Shown: in pieces, positions 16,639 through 27,253 of the stretch | How positions within the stretch are numbered: the stretch's first letter is position 1 | How the letters are laid out: the number at the start of each line of letters is the position of its first letter | Assembly (NCBI GenBank): GCA_009379825.1 | Contig: WHTA01000018.1 | Location: forward strand, 24,021-88,020 | DNA: 64,000 bases | Direction: 5' to 3' | Origin: Streptosporangiales bacterium | GTDB lineage: Bacteria; Actinomycetota; Actinomycetes; Streptosporangiales; WHST01 | Position numbers and translations under genes: made by a program | Notes under the pieces: model-generated | The model's database searches: none | What the model saw: the letters and a program-made list of their open reading frames with translations, nothing else | Told to the model about the DNA's origin: nothing

Positions 16639-17660
16639 AGGCCGTTCGGCTGCATGAGTACCACCGTCAGCCGGTCGTCGAGGACGTGCCCGAGCCGAAG
16701 GCACTGGAGCCGTTCGACGTCGTGGTGAAGGTCGGCGGTGCCGGGGTCTGCCGTACCGACCTGCACATCATCGAGGAGCAGTGGGCGGAGAAGTCCGGTG
16801 TGCGCCTGCCGTACACGATCGGGCACGAGAACGCGGGCTGGGTGCACGAGACGGGCAGCGCCGTCACCAACGTCGCCGTCGGCGACACGGTGATCCTGCA
16901 TCCGACGCCGACCTGCGGCCTGTGCCGCGCCTGTCGGGCCGGCGACGACATGCATTGCGCCGCAAGCACGTTCCCAGGCATCAACAGCGACGGCGGCATG
17001 GCCGAGTACCTGCTGACCTCGGCCCGCGCCTGCATCCTGCTGAACCCGAGCACAAAGCCGGCTGACGTGGCCGCATTGGCGGACGCGGGCATTACCGCGT
17101 ACCACGCAGTGCGCAAGGCGGTGCCGTCGCTGTTCCCCGGCACCGTGTGTGTGGTGAACGGCGTCGGCGGCCTCGGCCACGTCGGCCTCCAGGTGTTGTC
17201 CGCACTGACCGCGACGACCGTCGTAGCCATCGACCGCAACCCGGACGCGCTCGAACTGGCCGCCACACTCGGCGCGGACTACACGGTGCTCGCCGACGGC
17301 AAGCAGGTGGACGCTGTGCTCGACCTGACCGGAGGCAACGGCGCCGAGGTCGTGCTCGACTTCGTCGCGGAGCAGGGTGCGCAGCAGGACGCGTTCGCTA
17401 TGACGCGTCGCGGCGGCTCGCACTACGTCATCGGCTACGGCAGCAACATCGACGTCCCGACCATCGACATCATCTCCACGGAGCGCAACGTGATCGGCAA
17501 CCTTGTCGGTACCTACAACGATCTGGCAGAGCTGATGGTCCTTGCCCAGGCGGGCAAGGTCACGCTGCATACAAGGGCGTACCCGTTGGACGCCGCGCTG
17601 GACGCGTTGGCCGATCTGGACGCGGGCCGGGTACGCGGCCGCGCGATCCTCATCCCCTGA
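16635..17660 (+). CDS. Zinc-dependent alcohol dehydrogenase of the propane cluster
   Basis: Medium-chain dehydrogenase, 341 aa. Catalytic-zinc residues are Cys39 (GVCRTDLH) and His64-Glu65 (GHENAG); the structural zinc site is Cys94, Cys97, Cys100 and Cys108. The nucleotide loop is GVGGLGHVG. The ATG overlaps the DUF59 stop (ATGA) with GAGGTG upstream. Position makes oxidation of 2-propanol to acetone (or 1-propanol to propanal) the likely role; sequence alone does not separate these. Confidence 0.88.
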   Translation: MKAVRLHEYHRQPVVEDVPEPKALEPFDVVVKVGGAGVCRTDLHIIEEQWAEKSGVRLPYTIGHENAGWVHETGSAVTNVAVGDTVILHPTPTCGLCRACRAGDDMHCAASTFPGINSDGGMAEYLLTSARACILLNPSTKPADVAALADAGITAYHAVRKAVPSLFPGTVCVVNGVGGLGHVGLQVLSALTATTVVAIDRNPDALELAATLGADYTVLADGKQVDAVLDLTGGNGAEVVLDFVAEQGAQQDAFAMTRRGGSHYVIGYGSNIDVPTIDIISTERNVIGNLVGTYNDLAELMVLAQAGKVTLHTRAYPLDAALDALADLDAGRVRGRAILIP

Positions 17661-19376
<1,716 letters not shown>

Positions 19377-19385
19377 CGGACCCGA

Positions 19386-19402
19386 GTCGTCACGCTGACG
19401 AC
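19386..19402. terminator. Small perfect hairpin between convergent groEL and tetR
   Basis: GTCGTCA (19386-19392) and TGACGAC (19396-19402) pair perfectly around CGC, exactly where the two convergent genes end. It overlaps the tetR stop codon. There is no T-run, so it is at best a weak bidirectional terminator. Confidence 0.3.
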
Positions 19403-20007
19403 GCTGAAGGACCCCGCATGCCGTCGAGAAGGGCGGCGAGGAAGTCGTCGGCGAGCTCCTCAGGGCTCACCGCGCCGTCGGCGTCGAACCACAGGTAGGT
19501 GTAGTTGAGCATGCCGAGGATGCCCTTGATGAGGAGCCGAGGGTGCGGCTTGAGTGTGCCGTCGGCGACACCGCGGTCGAGCGCCTGCCGCCAGTAGCCC
19601 TCGTAGCGCTCGCGCGCGCCGACGACCCGATCGCGCTTATCGCCGGTCAGTGCCGTGTACTCGCGGAAGAACACGGTCCACTCGGCGCGATGGCTGGCGA
19701 TGTTACGGATCAGGCCGCGAGCCATTCCGCGTAGCAGGTCCTCGGTGGGTAGATCGGCGTGGAGTAGCTCTTCTGCATGGTCGTTCATCCGGTCGACCTG
19801 GGTCTTGCTGATGCGGTAGAGGAGACTCTCCTTACTCCCGATGTAGTGGTAGAGCGCGCCTCGGCCGAGGCCGACGGCGTCGGAGAGTTCCGCGATGCCG
19901 GTACCGTGATAGCTGTTGCGAGCCCAGAGTTCGGCGGCCAACTTGGCGACGCGCTCGCGGTTCACCTCGCGGCGCCCGTGCTTGGCGTTGGCGGTCGTCG
20001 TGCTCAT
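19390..20007 (-). CDS. TetR-family transcriptional regulator
   Basis: 205 aa. The N-terminal helix-turn-helix (GIAELSDAVGLGRGALYHYIG) is followed by a ligand-binding region of the type found in regulators of acyl-CoA or steroid catabolism. It is the last gene of the leftward SDR - acyl-CoA dehydrogenase - tetR set, 16 bases behind the dehydrogenase. It probably controls this set and the divergent transporter/ligase genes, with an acyl-CoA as a plausible effector. Confidence 0.85.
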   Translation of the reverse strand: MSTTTANAKHGRREVNRERVAKLAAELWARNSYHGTGIAELSDAVGLGRGALYHYIGSKESLLYRISKTQVDRMNDHAEELLHADLPTEDLLRGMARGLIRNIASHRAEWTVFFREYTALTGDKRDRVVGARERYEGYWRQALDRGVADGTLKPHPRLLIKGILGMLNYTYLWFDADGAVSPEELADDFLAALLDGMRGPSASSA

Positions 20008-20023
20008 GGGTCTTGCTTCTGTC

Positions 20024-21205
20024 TCAGGACGTCGTGGTCAGTTGTTGGGTCGGATCGAAGCGGTCGGCGAAGCGGTAGCCGTCGAGAAGCTCCCGGCTGG
20101 TGACGAGGTACTGGATGGTGGGTGTGCCCTCTTCGAGCCAGTTCAGGCGTGCGTCGCGGTAAAGCCGTTCGATGGAGTGCTTACGCGTGTAGCCTATGCC
20201 ACCGTGGACGAGTAGAGCCCGATCGGTGACGCGGCCGACGGCTTCCAGGCCGAACTGTTTGCACATGGCGGACTCCGCGGGAATGCGTTGGCCGGCATCC
20301 CACTTCTCCGCGGCATCGGCCAACATCCCGCGTAGTGCGTGGATGTCGGTCGCCATCTCGGCGAGGTAGCGCTGAACGGCCTGGCGGTGAGCGATGGGCT
20401 TGCCGAAGGTGACCCGCTGCCGAGCATGCGCCAACGAGAGGTCGAGGCAACGTTCCGACGTGCCGAGCGAGCTGGCAGCGATGAACACGCGGCTGACCTC
20501 CAGCGCCCGCTCCAGATGTGCGTTGCCGTCTCCCTCGGCCCCGACGAGTGCGGACGGTGCGACGGTCACGTCGGTCAACGTGATGACCCCGTGCTCGCCA
20601 CCCTTGCAGCCCATCGTCTCGGGCAGCGGCTCGATACTGAGCCCGGCGGCCTCCCGCTCGACGAGGAAGGCGGAGACCTGCCTGGCGTCGGTCTTGGCGA
20701 AGACCAGGAAGTGGCTGGCGATGTCGGAGTTCGTGATCAGCCACTTGCGGCCGCTGAGGACGTAGCTGGTGCCGTTGCGTTCTGCAGTGGTGCCGAGGTC
20801 GGCGCCCGTTCCGTAGTCGGGTTCGGTGAGGGCGAAGGCCAGTGATCGCTCGCCGGTCGCGGCACCGGGCAACAACGCGCGCCGCTGTTGGTCGTCCCCG
20901 ATCTCCGACAGCGCGTGGGCGAACGAGTTGTGGACGTGCACGATGACCCGGATCCCGCCCTGGATCTTCGCGAACTCGGCGATGATGGGTAGGTACTGTC
21001 GGACGGACAGGCCGGCGCCGCCGTACTCGCGGGGGACGAGCAGTCCGAACGCGCCGCACTCGCGGAGCACGGGGAGTACGATGTCGTAGGGAATCCGCTC
21101 GGAGTCCTCGATCTGTTGCTCCAGCGGGTCGAGCTCGTCCCAGATCGCGGTGGTGATGCGGTCGCGCAGCCTCCGGTACTCGGCGTCGTTCATGCCTGCG
21201 GTCAC
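20024..21205 (-). CDS. Acyl-CoA dehydrogenase
   Basis: FAD-dependent alpha,beta-dehydrogenation of an acyl-CoA, 393 aa. Signature blocks: AFALTEPDYGTGADLGTTA (flavin/substrate loop), WLITNSDIASHFLVFA, and the C-terminal VHGGIGYTRKHSIERLYRDAR with the Glu region WLEEGTPTIQ. The GTG start is supported by AGGAGG five bases upstream, so I preferred it over the internal ATG at codon 5. Substrate unknown; the neighbouring ligase, CaiB transferase and SDR suggest catabolism of an imported carboxylate. Confidence 0.9.
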   Translation of the reverse strand: MTAGMNDAEYRRLRDRITTAIWDELDPLEQQIEDSERIPYDIVLPVLRECGAFGLLVPREYGGAGLSVRQYLPIIAEFAKIQGGIRVIVHVHNSFAHALSEIGDDQQRRALLPGAATGERSLAFALTEPDYGTGADLGTTAERNGTSYVLSGRKWLITNSDIASHFLVFAKTDARQVSAFLVEREAAGLSIEPLPETMGCKGGEHGVITLTDVTVAPSALVGAEGDGNAHLERALEVSRVFIAASSLGTSERCLDLSLAHARQRVTFGKPIAHRQAVQRYLAEMATDIHALRGMLADAAEKWDAGQRIPAESAMCKQFGLEAVGRVTDRALLVHGGIGYTRKHSIERLYRDARLNWLEEGTPTIQYLVTSRELLDGYRFADRFDPTQQLTTTS

Positions 21206-21245
21206 GATGTCCTCCTTCTGCTGGCACAGCAGCGTGGGGCCGCGG

Positions 21246-22001
21246 TCACAACGACCAGCCGCCGTCGGCGGCCAGCACCGATCCGGTGCAGTACGTGGCG
21301 TCCTCGGCGAGGAAGACGGCCGCTCTGGCGATCTCGTCGACCGTGCCGAACCGGCCGAGCAGCGAGGCGTCCGCGATGTGTGCGCGTGCCTTGGCGGGGA
21401 CGGCGGCAGTCATGTCCGTGTCGACGAATCCAGGCGCGAGCACGTTGACCCGTACGCCGTCGCGGCTGGCTTCCTTGGCGAGGGACCGGGCGAAGCCGAT
21501 CATCCCGGCTTTCGCGCTGGCGTAGGCGGTGTCACCGGCGTGGCCGATGACACCGACCACCGAAGAGACGAGAACGATACTCGGATCCGCCGACCTCGCG
21601 ACCACGGGAAGGGCGGCTCTGACCAGGTCGGCGACGCCTCTGAGATTGAGCTCGACGACCTGCCACCAGGCAGCCGGGTCCATCGCCGTGAGCCGGCCGC
21701 CGTCCCAGCTGCCGGCGTTCAGGATCAGTGCGTCGAGCCGGCCCCAGCGCGCGAGAACGGCTCCGACCGCGGCGTCCGCCGTCGCTGCCGAACCGGAGTC
21801 GTAATGGACGGGTAGGACACGCTCGGGCGCTTCGGCGGCGAGTCTCTGCGCTGCCGTTCGGCTACGCCGGTAGCCGCACGCGACGTTGCGCCCTCTGGCC
21901 TCGAGTTGCCGCGTGATGCCCGCGCCGATGCCCCTGGCACCCCCTGTGACGAGCACCGTCCGACGTGCCGAACCTTGCTGGCAGCGGGGAATTGTCGTCA
22001 T
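21246..22001 (-). CDS. Short-chain dehydrogenase/reductase (FabG-like)
   Basis: 251 aa. NAD(P)-binding TGGARGIG, NAG at LNAG, catalytic Ser in SSVVG and Tyr-Lys in YASAK; C-terminus VLAADGGWSL is typical of FabG-type 3-oxoacyl reductases or 3-hydroxyacyl dehydrogenases. The ATG at 22001 was chosen because the conserved part begins about 15 residues later; the open frame further upstream runs into the operator region. First gene of the leftward set. Confidence 0.87.
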   Translation of the reverse strand: MTTIPRCQQGSARRTVLVTGGARGIGAGITRQLEARGRNVACGYRRSRTAAQRLAAEAPERVLPVHYDSGSAATADAAVGAVLARWGRLDALILNAGSWDGGRLTAMDPAAWWQVVELNLRGVADLVRAALPVVARSADPSIVLVSSVVGVIGHAGDTAYASAKAGMIGFARSLAKEASRDGVRVNVLAPGFVDTDMTAAVPAKARAHIADASLLGRFGTVDEIARAAVFLAEDATYCTGSVLAADGGWSL

Positions 22002-22009
22002 GCCCTGAC

Positions 22010-22024
22010 TGTACCGGTCGGTCC
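22010..22024. promoter_or_regulatory. TetR-like operator, copy 1
   Basis: TGTACCGGTCGGTCC, in the divergent promoter region 9 bases before the SDR start. It matches the reverse complement of the second copy at 22068-22082 in 13 of 15 positions, with shared palindromic core near ACCGATCGGT. Confidence 0.5.
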
Positions 22025-22067
22025 ACGAAGCTGGGTAGAGAGCCATAGCTGGACGGTGATGGCAATT

Positions 22068-22082
22068 GGAACGATCGGTACA
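22068..22082. promoter_or_regulatory. TetR-like operator, copy 2
   Basis: GGAACGATCGGTACA; in the opposite orientation it is TGTACCGATCGTTCC, nearly the same as copy 1. The centres are 58 bases apart. It lies 117 bases before the MFS transporter start. Confidence 0.5.
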
Positions 22083-22199
22083 CAAAACCTTGTGCATCGA
22101 GTCGACGCATGGTTTGCTGTGTGACCAAGCGCACAGGAGCCGCGTTTGCCGCGTTCGTGTGCAGGATTCGACTACCCACCACTGCCGTTGGGAGCGACC

Positions 22200-23498
22200 G
22201 TGAGTAGCGAAAATCTGACTTCACCTGCCGACGTCGCCGCCAGGCCCATGAGCCCGGTCAAGGTCGCGTTGGCCAGCTTCATCGGTACCGCGATCGAGTG
22301 GTACGACTTCTTCATCTTCGGTACGGCCGCTGCGCTGGTGTTCAGCGGCAAGTTCTTTCCCTCGCTGAGCCCCGTCGCCGGGACGTTGGCCGCGTTCGCC
22401 ACGTTCGGCGTGGCGTTCGTAGCGCGCCCGTTCGGCGGTATCGTGTTCGGCCACTTCGGTGATCGAATCGGCCGCAAGAACATGCTGGTGTTCTCCCTGA
22501 TGACGATGGGAGCCGGCACCGTCGCCATCGGGCTGCTGCCCACTTATGACCAGGTCGGCATCCTCGCGCCGATCCTCCTCGTGCTGGCCCGGTTGACGCA
22601 GGGCTTCGCGGTCGGCGGCGAGTGGGGTGGTGCCGTGCTGATGGCGGTCGAACACGCACCGCCAGGACGGCGCGCCTTCTACGGGAGCTGGCCGCAGGCC
22701 GGCGTGCCGGTGGGCATGATTCTCTCTACTGGCGCGTTCTTCCTCGTCGGACAGCTGCCCGAGGCACAGATGCTGTCGTGGGGTTGGCGCGTGCCGTTCC
22801 TCGCCAGTGCGGTCCTGCTGGCCGTCGGGCTCTACATTCGCCTGCAGGTCATCGAGTCTCCGGACTTCCGTGCCGTCCGCGAGGCCAAGTCGGTGTCGAG
22901 GTTCCCGTTGGCCGATGTGCTGCGCGGCGCCAAGCGGCCGCTGGTGATCGGTGCCTGCACCCAGGCCGCCGCCTTCATCCCGTTCTACCTGGTCACGGTG
23001 TTCGTCCTCTCGTACGGGCCGCAGCAGCTGGGTATCTCCGGCAACGTGATCCTGCTGGCGGTGATCGCAGGGTTCACGCTGGACTTGGTGACCCTGCCGG
23101 CAGCTGCAGTGCTGGCCGACAAGTTCGGCCGGCGCAACGTGTTGCTGGTCGGTTCCGTCTACATGGGTGCGATCGCCTTCCCCTTCTTCTGGCTGTTCGA
23201 CACCGGAACGCCGTGGCTGATCGTGGTCGCGATGATCCTGGCCATCCCCATCGGCCACGCCGTCACCTACAGCGCTGTCGCCGGCTACCTGGCCGAGCTG
23301 TTCCCGGCCAACCTGCGCTACACGGGAGCTTCGGTCACCTACCAGGTCGGTGGCGCGATCACCGGCGGCACCGCGCCGTTCATCGCCGCGGCCCTGCTGG
23401 CGGCCACCGGCGGCTCGTGGGCGATCTCCGCGTACATCGTTCTCGGCTGCCTGGTCACCTTCGTCGCGCTGCTCGGCGGGAAGGAAGCCCCGCGGTGA
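22200..23498 (+). CDS. MFS transporter, metabolite:H+ symporter (MHS) type
   Basis: 432 aa with 12 predicted membrane spans in the ShiA/ProP-like MHS family. Early motif GTAIEWYDFFIFGTAAALVF is the family hallmark, with loop motifs GHFGDRIGRKN and ADKFGRRN. MHS carriers import organic acids and related metabolites with protons. GTG at 22200 is preferred, preceded by GGAGCG; an upstream start at 22146 would add non-conserved residues. Its stop overlaps the acyl-CoA ligase start (GTGA), so it probably imports the acid that the ligase activates. Confidence 0.85.
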   Translation: MSSENLTSPADVAARPMSPVKVALASFIGTAIEWYDFFIFGTAAALVFSGKFFPSLSPVAGTLAAFATFGVAFVARPFGGIVFGHFGDRIGRKNMLVFSLMTMGAGTVAIGLLPTYDQVGILAPILLVLARLTQGFAVGGEWGGAVLMAVEHAPPGRRAFYGSWPQAGVPVGMILSTGAFFLVGQLPEAQMLSWGWRVPFLASAVLLAVGLYIRLQVIESPDFRAVREAKSVSRFPLADVLRGAKRPLVIGACTQAAAFIPFYLVTVFVLSYGPQQLGISGNVILLAVIAGFTLDLVTLPAAAVLADKFGRRNVLLVGSVYMGAIAFPFFWLFDTGTPWLIVVAMILAIPIGHAVTYSAVAGYLAELFPANLRYTGASVTYQVGGAITGGTAPFIAAALLAATGGSWAISAYIVLGCLVTFVALLGGKEAPR

Positions 23499-25126
23499 AC
23501 GAGCCGGCGGTGCCGGCGGACGATGTCTGGGCGCGGGTCGAGGCGAGCTTGTCGCGAGATCCCGCAGCGGGTCTCAACACTGCGACCGAGGTGTGCGGTC
23601 GGTACGCGGCCGACCGTGGCAGGCTCGCCTTGGTGGTCCGCCATCCGGACGGCAGCAGCCAGCGGTGGACGTACTACGAGCTGGACAAGGCGGCGGCCAA
23701 GGCCGCCCGCATGTTCGCCCGCGCCGGGCTGAGGCGCGGCGACCGGGTGGCCGGGCTGTTGTCCCGTCAGGTGGAGAGCTGGATCGTGGCACTCGCTGCC
23801 TGGCGCAGCGGGCTCGTCTACGTGCCGCTGTTCTGCGGGTTCGGCACCGACGCCCTGCGATACCGGCTGCGTTCCTCGCATGCCCGGCTGGTCGTCGTCG
23901 ACCACAGCTGGCGGGACACCCTCGATGGCGCCCTGTCCGAGCTCGACGCCGGCGATCTGACGGTGGTCACGGTGACCGGGCCGGGCGGGACCGGTTTGAT
24001 CGCCGGGGACCACAGCTTCTGGGCCGAGTGGGAGCGCAGCGCACCCGACGGGCCGGAGGCGTACACCAGCGGCAGCGACGCGGCCACGCTGCTGTTCACC
24101 AGTGGCACCACGGGGGAGCCGAAGTCGTGCGTGATGCCGCACTCCGGTCTGCTGTCGCTGATCCCGTTCGTGGAGTACTCGTTGGCGGTGACGACGGCGG
24201 ACCTGTTGTTCAACACCGCCGACCCGGGATGGGCTTACGGCCTCTACACAACGGGCGCCGTGCCCATGGCGCTCGGTGTGCCGCGGGTCATCTACAGCGG
24301 CGACTTCGACACGAACGCATGGTGGCAGGTGCTGGACGAGGAGGGTGTCAGCTGCATCGCCACGGCGCCCAGCGCGTACCGCAAGCTCCTCGCGCCGCTG
24401 TTACGCAACGGGCCACCCGCGGAGCTCCGACGCGTGGCAGCGGCCGGTGAGCCACTCGACGCCGACACGACCAGCCGGTGGTCGGAGGCGGGTGCGCCGG
24501 CCATTCGCGACGGCTACGGGCTCAGCGAGGTCGGCATGGTGCTCGCCGACCCGGCAGTCGGCGCGGAGCCCGAACCTGGCAGCCTCGCCGGTCCGGTCCC
24601 CGGGTTCGACGTGGAGCTCGTCGACCGTGAAGGAAACCCCGTCGGTGCCGGGGAGAGCGGGCTCATCGCGGTTCACAGCCCGAGATACCAGCTGAGCAAC
24701 GGGTACGAGAATCGTCCTGCGGAATGGCAGGCGCGCTGGCGTGGCGACCTGTTCGTCACCGACGACCGCGCACGCGCCCGGCCCGACGGACGATGGTGCT
24801 TCCTCGGCCGCGAGGACGACATGATCATCACGTCCGGATACAACGTCAGTCCGGTGGAGGTCGAACGAGTGCTCTCCGAACACCCGGGCGTGCTCGAAGC
24901 CGCCGCGGTCGCAGGATCCGGCGACCGCGGCGGCACCGTGGTTCGTGCTGTCGTCGTGCGCGGCGACGGCAGCGGCGACGTCGGCGAGCTCGAACGGCAA
25001 CTGCGTGCCGAGGTAGCTCACCGCGTCGGCAAACACGCCAGCCCACGGCTGTTCGACTACGTGGACGCCCTGCCCCGCAACGAGGTCGGCAAGCTGCAGC
25101 GGGTGCAGCTGCGCAGCCCCAGCTGA
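23495..25126 (+). CDS. AMP-dependent acyl-CoA synthetase
   Basis: 543 aa ANL-superfamily ligase that adenylates a carboxylate and transfers it to CoA. P-loop [14 protein letters not shown], then GYGLSE, the hinge [17 protein letters not shown] and the C-terminal Lys region NEVGKLQR with the catalytic Lys. Closest in layout to acetyl/benzoate/medium-chain ligases; exact acid unknown. Coupled to the MFS gene by a GTGA overlap, followed 13 bases later by the CaiB gene. Confidence 0.9.
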   Translation: MNEPAVPADDVWARVEASLSRDPAAGLNTATEVCGRYAADRGRLALVVRHPDGSSQRWTYYELDKAAAKAARMFARAGLRRGDRVAGLLSRQVESWIVALAAWRSGLVYVPLFCGFGTDALRYRLRSSHARLVVVDHSWRDTLDGALSELDAGDLTVVTVTGPGGTGLIAGDHSFWAEWERSAPDGPEAYTSGSDAATLLFTSGTTGEPKSCVMPHSGLLSLIPFVEYSLAVTTADLLFNTADPGWAYGLYTTGAVPMALGVPRVIYSGDFDTNAWWQVLDEEGVSCIATAPSAYRKLLAPLLRNGPPAELRRVAAAGEPLDADTTSRWSEAGAPAIRDGYGLSEVGMVLADPAVGAEPEPGSLAGPVPGFDVELVDREGNPVGAGESGLIAVHSPRYQLSNGYENRPAEWQARWRGDLFVTDDRARARPDGRWCFLGREDDMIITSGYNVSPVEVERVLSEHPGVLEAAAVAGSGDRGGTVVRAVVVRGDGSGDVGELERQLRAEVAHRVGKHASPRLFDYVDALPRNEVGKLQRVQLRSPS

Positions 25127-25139
25127 CGGAGGAGGCAGT

Positions 25140-26222
25140 GTGTTCGGACCCCTCGCGGGCCTACGCGTCGTCGAGCTGGCGGGGATCGGTCCCTGCCCGC
25201 ACGCCGCGATGGTGCTCGCCGACCTCGGTGCAGACGTCGTACGGGTCGAGCGGCCCGACCCCACCGGTGAGCACCCGGACCACCTGCTGCGCGGGCGAAG
25301 CTCCGTGGTCGTCGCGGATCTCAAGACAGCCGACGACCGCGCGCATGTGATGTCTCTCGTAGCGCGGGCCGATGTACTGCTGGAAGGGCACCGTCCGGGA
25401 GTCACCGAGCGGCTCGGCCTCGGCCCGGCGGAATGCCTTGCCCACAACCCGAGACTGGTGTACGGCCGGATGACCGGTTGGGGACAGGACGGGCCGCTGG
25501 CGCAACGGGCCGGGCACGACATCAACTACATCGCGCGTACCGGCGTGTTGCACGCGATCGGGCACGCCGCCGAGCGACCGGCAGTGCCACTGAACCTCTT
25601 GGGCGACTTCGGCGGCGGATCGATGTTCCTCGTCACCGGCGTCCTGGCCGCGCTCTGGGAGCGGGAGCGCTCCGGTCAGGGGCAGGTCGTCGATGCCGCC
25701 ATCGTCGACGGCACCAGCGTGCTCGCACAACTCGTCTGGGCGTTCCGCGGCGCCGGCGCCTGGCGCGACGACCGGGCAGCGAACCTGCTCGACGGGGGAG
25801 CGCCGTTCTACGACACGTACGCCTGCGCGGACGGGCGCTGGGTCGCTGTCGGTGCACTCGAACCGAAGTTCTACGCGCAGCTGCTCGACGGCCTCGGTCT
25901 CGTGGTAGAAGAACTTCCGGAGCAGATGGACCGCGACGGCTGGCCCGTCCTGCGGCAGCGGTTCACCGAGGTGTTCGCCACCCGCACGCGCGCCGAGTGG
26001 GACGCCGTCTTCGCCGGTACCGATGCCTGCGTCACCCCCGTGCTGACGTTCGCCGAGGCGGTAGCCGACGAGCATCTCGCCGCACGCGCCACCCTGCAAG
26101 AGCTGGCCGGTGTGCCACAGGCGAGCCCGGCACCCCGCTTCTCCCGAACACCCGCGGCCACCCCCGCGCCACCCGTGCGCGAGCGACGCACGGCCAGTCA
26201 GGCCTGCGGTAGGTCGGGGTAG
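25140..26222 (+). CDS. CaiB/BaiF-family CoA-transferase or acyl-CoA racemase
   Basis: 360 aa, family III (formyl-CoA transferase / alpha-methylacyl-CoA racemase). N-terminal [32 protein letters not shown] is the family start; later [17 protein letters not shown] and GEHPDH. The sequence looks more like alpha-methylacyl-CoA racemase than a transferase (GHDINY block), which would suit a branched acyl-CoA. GGAGG precedes the GTG start. Its last 25 bases overlap the convergent gene at 26198. Confidence 0.85.
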   Translation: MFGPLAGLRVVELAGIGPCPHAAMVLADLGADVVRVERPDPTGEHPDHLLRGRSSVVVADLKTADDRAHVMSLVARADVLLEGHRPGVTERLGLGPAECLAHNPRLVYGRMTGWGQDGPLAQRAGHDINYIARTGVLHAIGHAAERPAVPLNLLGDFGGGSMFLVTGVLAALWERERSGQGQVVDAAIVDGTSVLAQLVWAFRGAGAWRDDRAANLLDGGAPFYDTYACADGRWVAVGALEPKFYAQLLDGLGLVVEELPEQMDRDGWPVLRQRFTEVFATRTRAEWDAVFAGTDACVTPVLTFAEAVADEHLAARATLQELAGVPQASPAPRFSRTPAATPAPPVRERRTASQACGRSG

Positions 26223-27190
26223 GTGGCGAGGTCGCTGGGTCGCGTGGGCGGGCTGCCGCCCCCGAATGGGGTGCCGCCGAGCTCTGCACGACCGTGTGGC
26301 GCGTTCCAGGCGAGTTGCGGACCTCGTGGCACGATGCGGCTCGGGTTGATGGTGTCGAGTACCTCGTGGTAGTGCCGCTTGATGTGGGTCATGTTGACCG
26401 TGTCGCCGAAACCGGGGGTCTGGTAGAGGTCACGCAGGTACGCCCAGAGCACGGGGTCTTCGGCGATCTTGTTGCGGTTGCACTTGAAGTGGCCGTGGTA
26501 GACGGGGTCGAACCTGACGAGGGTGGTGAACAGCCGGACGTCCGCCTCCGTGATGTGGTCGCCGACCAGGTATCGCCGCTCGCGCAGGCGGTCGCTCAGC
26601 CAGTCGAGGCAGCCGAAGACCTTCTCGTACGCCGCTTCGTACGCCGACTGGCCGGCACCGAAGCCCGCGCCGTAGACGGCGTCGTTCAGCTCGTGGTAGA
26701 GCCGCGACATCACCTGGTCCATCTCGTCCCGCAACGGCTGCGGCCAGAGGTCCGGTGCGCCGGCGCGGTGGTGTGCCGTCCATTCGGTCTGCAGGTCGAG
26801 GGTGATGCGGTGGAAGTCGTTCGTCACCAGCCGCCCGGACGGTACGTCGACGACTGCCGGCACGCTGACGCCGTTGACGTAGTCGACGCCGGTCGCGTCG
26901 TACGCCTCGTGCAGGAAACCGATGCCGAGAACGGGGTCGCGGCCGCCGGGGTCGAGGGTGAACCGCCAGCTCCGCTCGTCCTGGATGGGGTCGACGACCG
27001 CGAGGCCGAGCGCGTCCTCCAGGCCGAGCAGCCGGCGCACGATCACCGCTCGGCTCGCCCACGGGCACGCCAGCGACGCCACCAACCGGTACCGACCGGC
27101 CTCCACCGGCCAGGTGCTACGCGGGTCGGCGGTGATCCGGTCGGCGAACTCGACCGCGCCGTGGGTGTACGTGTCCGTGGCTTCACTCAT
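26198..27190 (-). CDS. Glutathionyl-hydroquinone reductase-type (Xi-class GST) protein
   Basis: 330 aa with N-terminal thioredoxin-like domain and C-terminal helical GST domain. Conserved [14 protein letters not shown] contains the catalytic Cys of the CPW motif. [11 protein letters not shown] and [23 protein letters not shown] are also family sequences. Known enzymes reduce S-glutathionyl-hydroquinones. Actinobacteria usually use mycothiol rather than glutathione, so the thiol partner here is open. Stands alone; its end overlaps the CaiB gene by 25 bases and it is divergent from the molybdoenzyme gene. Confidence 0.85.
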   Translation of the reverse strand: MSEATDTYTHGAVEFADRITADPRSTWPVEAGRYRLVASLACPWASRAVIVRRLLGLEDALGLAVVDPIQDERSWRFTLDPGGRDPVLGIGFLHEAYDATGVDYVNGVSVPAVVDVPSGRLVTNDFHRITLDLQTEWTAHHRAGAPDLWPQPLRDEMDQVMSRLYHELNDAVYGAGFGAGQSAYEAAYEKVFGCLDWLSDRLRERRYLVGDHITEADVRLFTTLVRFDPVYHGHFKCNRNKIAEDPVLWAYLRDLYQTPGFGDTVNMTHIKRHYHEVLDTINPSRIVPRGPQLAWNAPHGRAELGGTPFGGGSPPTRPSDLATYPDLPQA

Positions 27191-27253
27191 CCGTCCGTTC
27201 TACCGCGGGATGGTCGGGTTGTGATAGGCCGGGAGTTGGTGGACGGAGGCGGG

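Noticed and set aside
26294..27253. N-terminal extension of the molybdoenzyme frame
   Set aside because: The extra 320 codons are antisense to the hydroquinone-reductase gene. The 4Fe-4S motif starts ten residues after the ATG at 27254, which has its own GGAGG.
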